From Ectothiorhodospiraceae bacterium (lineage in GTDB: Bacteria; Pseudomonadota; Gammaproteobacteria; Nitrococcales; AK92): a DNA stretch of 6,918 bases. Each line of letters starts with the position of its first letter. Position 1 is the stretch's first letter. Positions 5,752 through 6,918 of this stretch are shown one piece after another. The position numbers and the translations under genes are program-made. The stretch spans positions 1 through 6,918 of the forward strand of contig JAJUFY010000115.1 of assembly GCA_029263635.1 (NCBI GenBank), read 5' to 3'. The notes beneath the pieces were generated by a model, which was given only the letters and a program-made list of their open reading frames with translations, was not told the origin of the DNA and made no database searches.

Positions 5752-6600
5752 ATGACCGATTCCGCCGCAACGGCGCTACTGAAGGGGGTGCGGGTCGTCA
5801 GCCTGGCGCCCAACCTGCCCGGTCCGGCTGCTGCGGCGCGTCTGGTGGAACTGGGGGCGGCAGTGACCAAAGTGGAGCCGCCTGCCGGTGATCCGATGGC
5901 GGAGTTCAACCCGGTCTGGTACGACGAGCTGCGCCGTGGCCAGACCTGCCTCACCCTGGATCTCAAGGAGCCCGACGACAGCGAGGCGCTGCACCGCCAT
6001 CTGGCGGAGGCCGATCTGCTGATCACCTCGAGCCGGCCTGCTGCCCTGGCGCGGCTGGGGCTGGATTGGCCGAGCCTGCACGCTCGCCATCCGCGGTTGT
6101 GCCAGGTCGCCATCGTCGGCTATGCGCCGCCCGACGATAACCGCCCGGGCCACGACCTGACCTATCTGGCCGAAGCCGGCCTGGTGGATGAGGGCCGCAT
6201 GCCGCCGACCCTGTTCGTCGACCTCGCCGGTGCCGAGCGGGCCGTCAGCACGGCGCTGGCGCTGCTGCTGGCACGCAACCGCAGCGGCGAAGGCAGCATG
6301 GCGACAGTAGCGCTGTTCGATGCCGCTCGGGCACTGGCGGCGCCGCGGCGGCATGGCACCACCATGCCGGGCGCGCTGCTGGGCGGCGGCCTGCCGCAGT
6401 ATGCCCTGTACCCGGCACGCACCGGCACGGTGGCTGTCGGCTGCCTGGAGCCGCATTTCAGCGCCCGGCTGGCGGCCGAACTGGGGCTCGAGCGGCTCAG
6501 CCACGAGGCGCTGCGAACGGTATTCCGCGAGCGCGACGCCACCGAATGGGAAGACTGGGCCGCCGCGCGCGACCTGCCGCTGGTGGCGGTGCGGCGCTAG
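5752..6600 (+). CDS. Alpha-methylacyl-CoA racemase-like protein, CaiB/BaiF family, compact
   Basis: This cytoplasmic enzyme belongs to the class III CoA-transferase / alpha-methylacyl-CoA racemase family. Racemase members interconvert 2R- and 2S-methylacyl-CoAs so that branched or sterol side chains can enter beta-oxidation. The N-terminus (GVRVVSLAPNLPGPAAAARL, 12-31) and KVEPPAGDP (40-48) are the usual CoA-binding fold. The GHDLTYLA segment supplies His134-Asp135, matching the His126-Asp127 pair of the Mycobacterium racemase; Asp157 in LFVDLAG matches its Asp156, and Glu233 in VGCLEPHF matches its Glu241. Having all of these favours racemase over CoA-transferase. At 282 residues it is much shorter than the usual 360-400: the loop before GHD and the segment after the Glu motif are shortened, while a family-like C-terminus (RDATEWEDW) remains, so it looks compact rather than broken. 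The start ATG 5752 has AGGAG 7 bases upstream. A thiolase follows 149 bases downstream on the same strand, consistent with acyl-CoA degradation. Confidence 0.88.
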   Translation: MTDSAATALLKGVRVVSLAPNLPGPAAAARLVELGAAVTKVEPPAGDPMAEFNPVWYDELRRGQTCLTLDLKEPDDSEALHRHLAEADLLITSSRPAALARLGLDWPSLHARHPRLCQVAIVGYAPPDDNRPGHDLTYLAEAGLVDEGRMPPTLFVDLAGAERAVSTALALLLARNRSGEGSMATVALFDAARALAAPRRHGTTMPGALLGGGLPQYALYPARTGTVAVGCLEPHFSARLAAELGLERLSHEALRTVFRERDATEWEDWAAARDLPLVAVRR

Positions 6601-6749
6601 GCCTCGCCAGGGAGCAAGGCAGCCACCAGAACATGCATGTGGACATGCCGGCGGCCCTGTCGCGCTGCCGCCCGGGGAATGCCTGTCACCAAACACATCC
6701 GGTGCCCGCATACGACGCGGATGCGCCTTAGCAAGAGGGAGTAGGAGCC

Positions 6750-6918
6750 ATGGCCGAAGCCGTTATCGTCGATGCCGTACGGACGCCATTTGGACGGCGC
6801 AACGGTGTGCTGCGCGAGACGCGCCCCGACAGCCTGCTGGCACACGCCCTGCGCGGGCTGAGCGAGCGCACCGGGCTGGAGCCGGCGGCGGTGGACGACG
6901 TGATCGCCGGCTGCGTCA
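6750..6918 (+). CDS. Thiolase (acetyl-CoA acyltransferase), N-terminal part only
   Basis: Thiolases cleave 3-ketoacyl-CoA with CoA as the last step of beta-oxidation, or run in reverse to condense acetyl-CoA. Only 56 codons lie in the window. They match the family N-terminus: VIVDAVRTPFGRRNGVL (5-21), then an Asp-Ser-Leu-Leu-Ala helix start and DDVIAGCV (49-56), the strand that in the family precedes a Gln/Glu-rich turn. The nucleophilic cysteine near residue 90 and the C-terminal His/Cys pair are beyond the edge, so activity cannot be judged. ATG 6750 is supported by GAGGGAG 8 bases upstream (6735-6741); a second AGGAG at 6743-6747 is too close to be ideal. The 149-base spacer after the racemase-like gene has no clear terminator, so both may share a transcript, or the thiolase may have its own promoter. 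The degradative type is more likely than a biosynthetic PhaA because of the racemase neighbour. Confidence 0.9.
   Translation, partial: MAEAVIVDAVRTPFGRRNGVLRETRPDSLLAHALRGLSERTGLEPAAVDDVIAGCV

Noticed and set aside
6631..6640. 10-base palindrome ACATGCATGT before the thiolase
   Set aside because: Short, more than 100 bases from the thiolase start, and not linked to any promoter-like sequence; not enough to call an operator.

Overview
The window is a short stretch of a high-GC genome (by eye about two thirds G+C) with tightly packed bacterial genes, mostly clear Shine-Dalgarno sites and strong GC bias at third codon positions. The gene types (D-malate/tartrate dehydrogenase, amidase, MFS carrier, MenA/UbiA-type prenyltransferase, Tat-dependent oxidoreductase, racemase and thiolase) suggest a metabolically versatile aerobic proteobacterium. 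The sequence alone does not fix the genus. There are no RNA genes, insertion sequences, CRISPR arrays or phage genes, and no gene-free stretch reaches 300 bases.

Layout. Positions 1-1232 (minus) hold an amidase-signature hydrolase whose C-terminus lies beyond the left edge. Upstream of it on the same strand, at 1348-2409, is a DmlA/TtuC-type decarboxylating dehydrogenase. The two probably form one transcription unit with a GC-rich hairpin between them. A 158-base divergent spacer with two inverted repeats separates this pair from a plus-strand MFS transporter (2568-3713). The 3' end of the transporter overlaps, tail to tail, a minus-strand membrane prenyltransferase (3694-4662). That gene lies 4 bases downstream of a Tat-signal aldo/keto reductase (4667-5602), so these two look like an operon. 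After a second divergent spacer of 149 bases with a 14-base palindrome comes a plus-strand alpha-methylacyl-CoA racemase-like protein of the CaiB/BaiF family (5752-6600). The start of a thiolase (from 6750) runs off the right edge.

How the genes may work together. The left half suggests uptake or export and oxidation of small hydroxy-dicarboxylic acids (D-malate, tartrate) next to an amide hydrolase of unknown substrate. The right half suggests acyl-CoA catabolism: a racemase that would supply the 2S isomer of 2-methyl-branched acyl-CoAs for beta-oxidation, followed by a thiolase. The aldo/keto reductase and prenyltransferase pair has no obvious shared pathway.

I see no new multi-gene system. 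The most interesting points are an aldo/keto reductase with two plausible starts (one giving a Tat-exported form, one a cytoplasmic form), an unusually compact racemase that keeps its catalytic residues, and palindromes in both divergent promoter regions.
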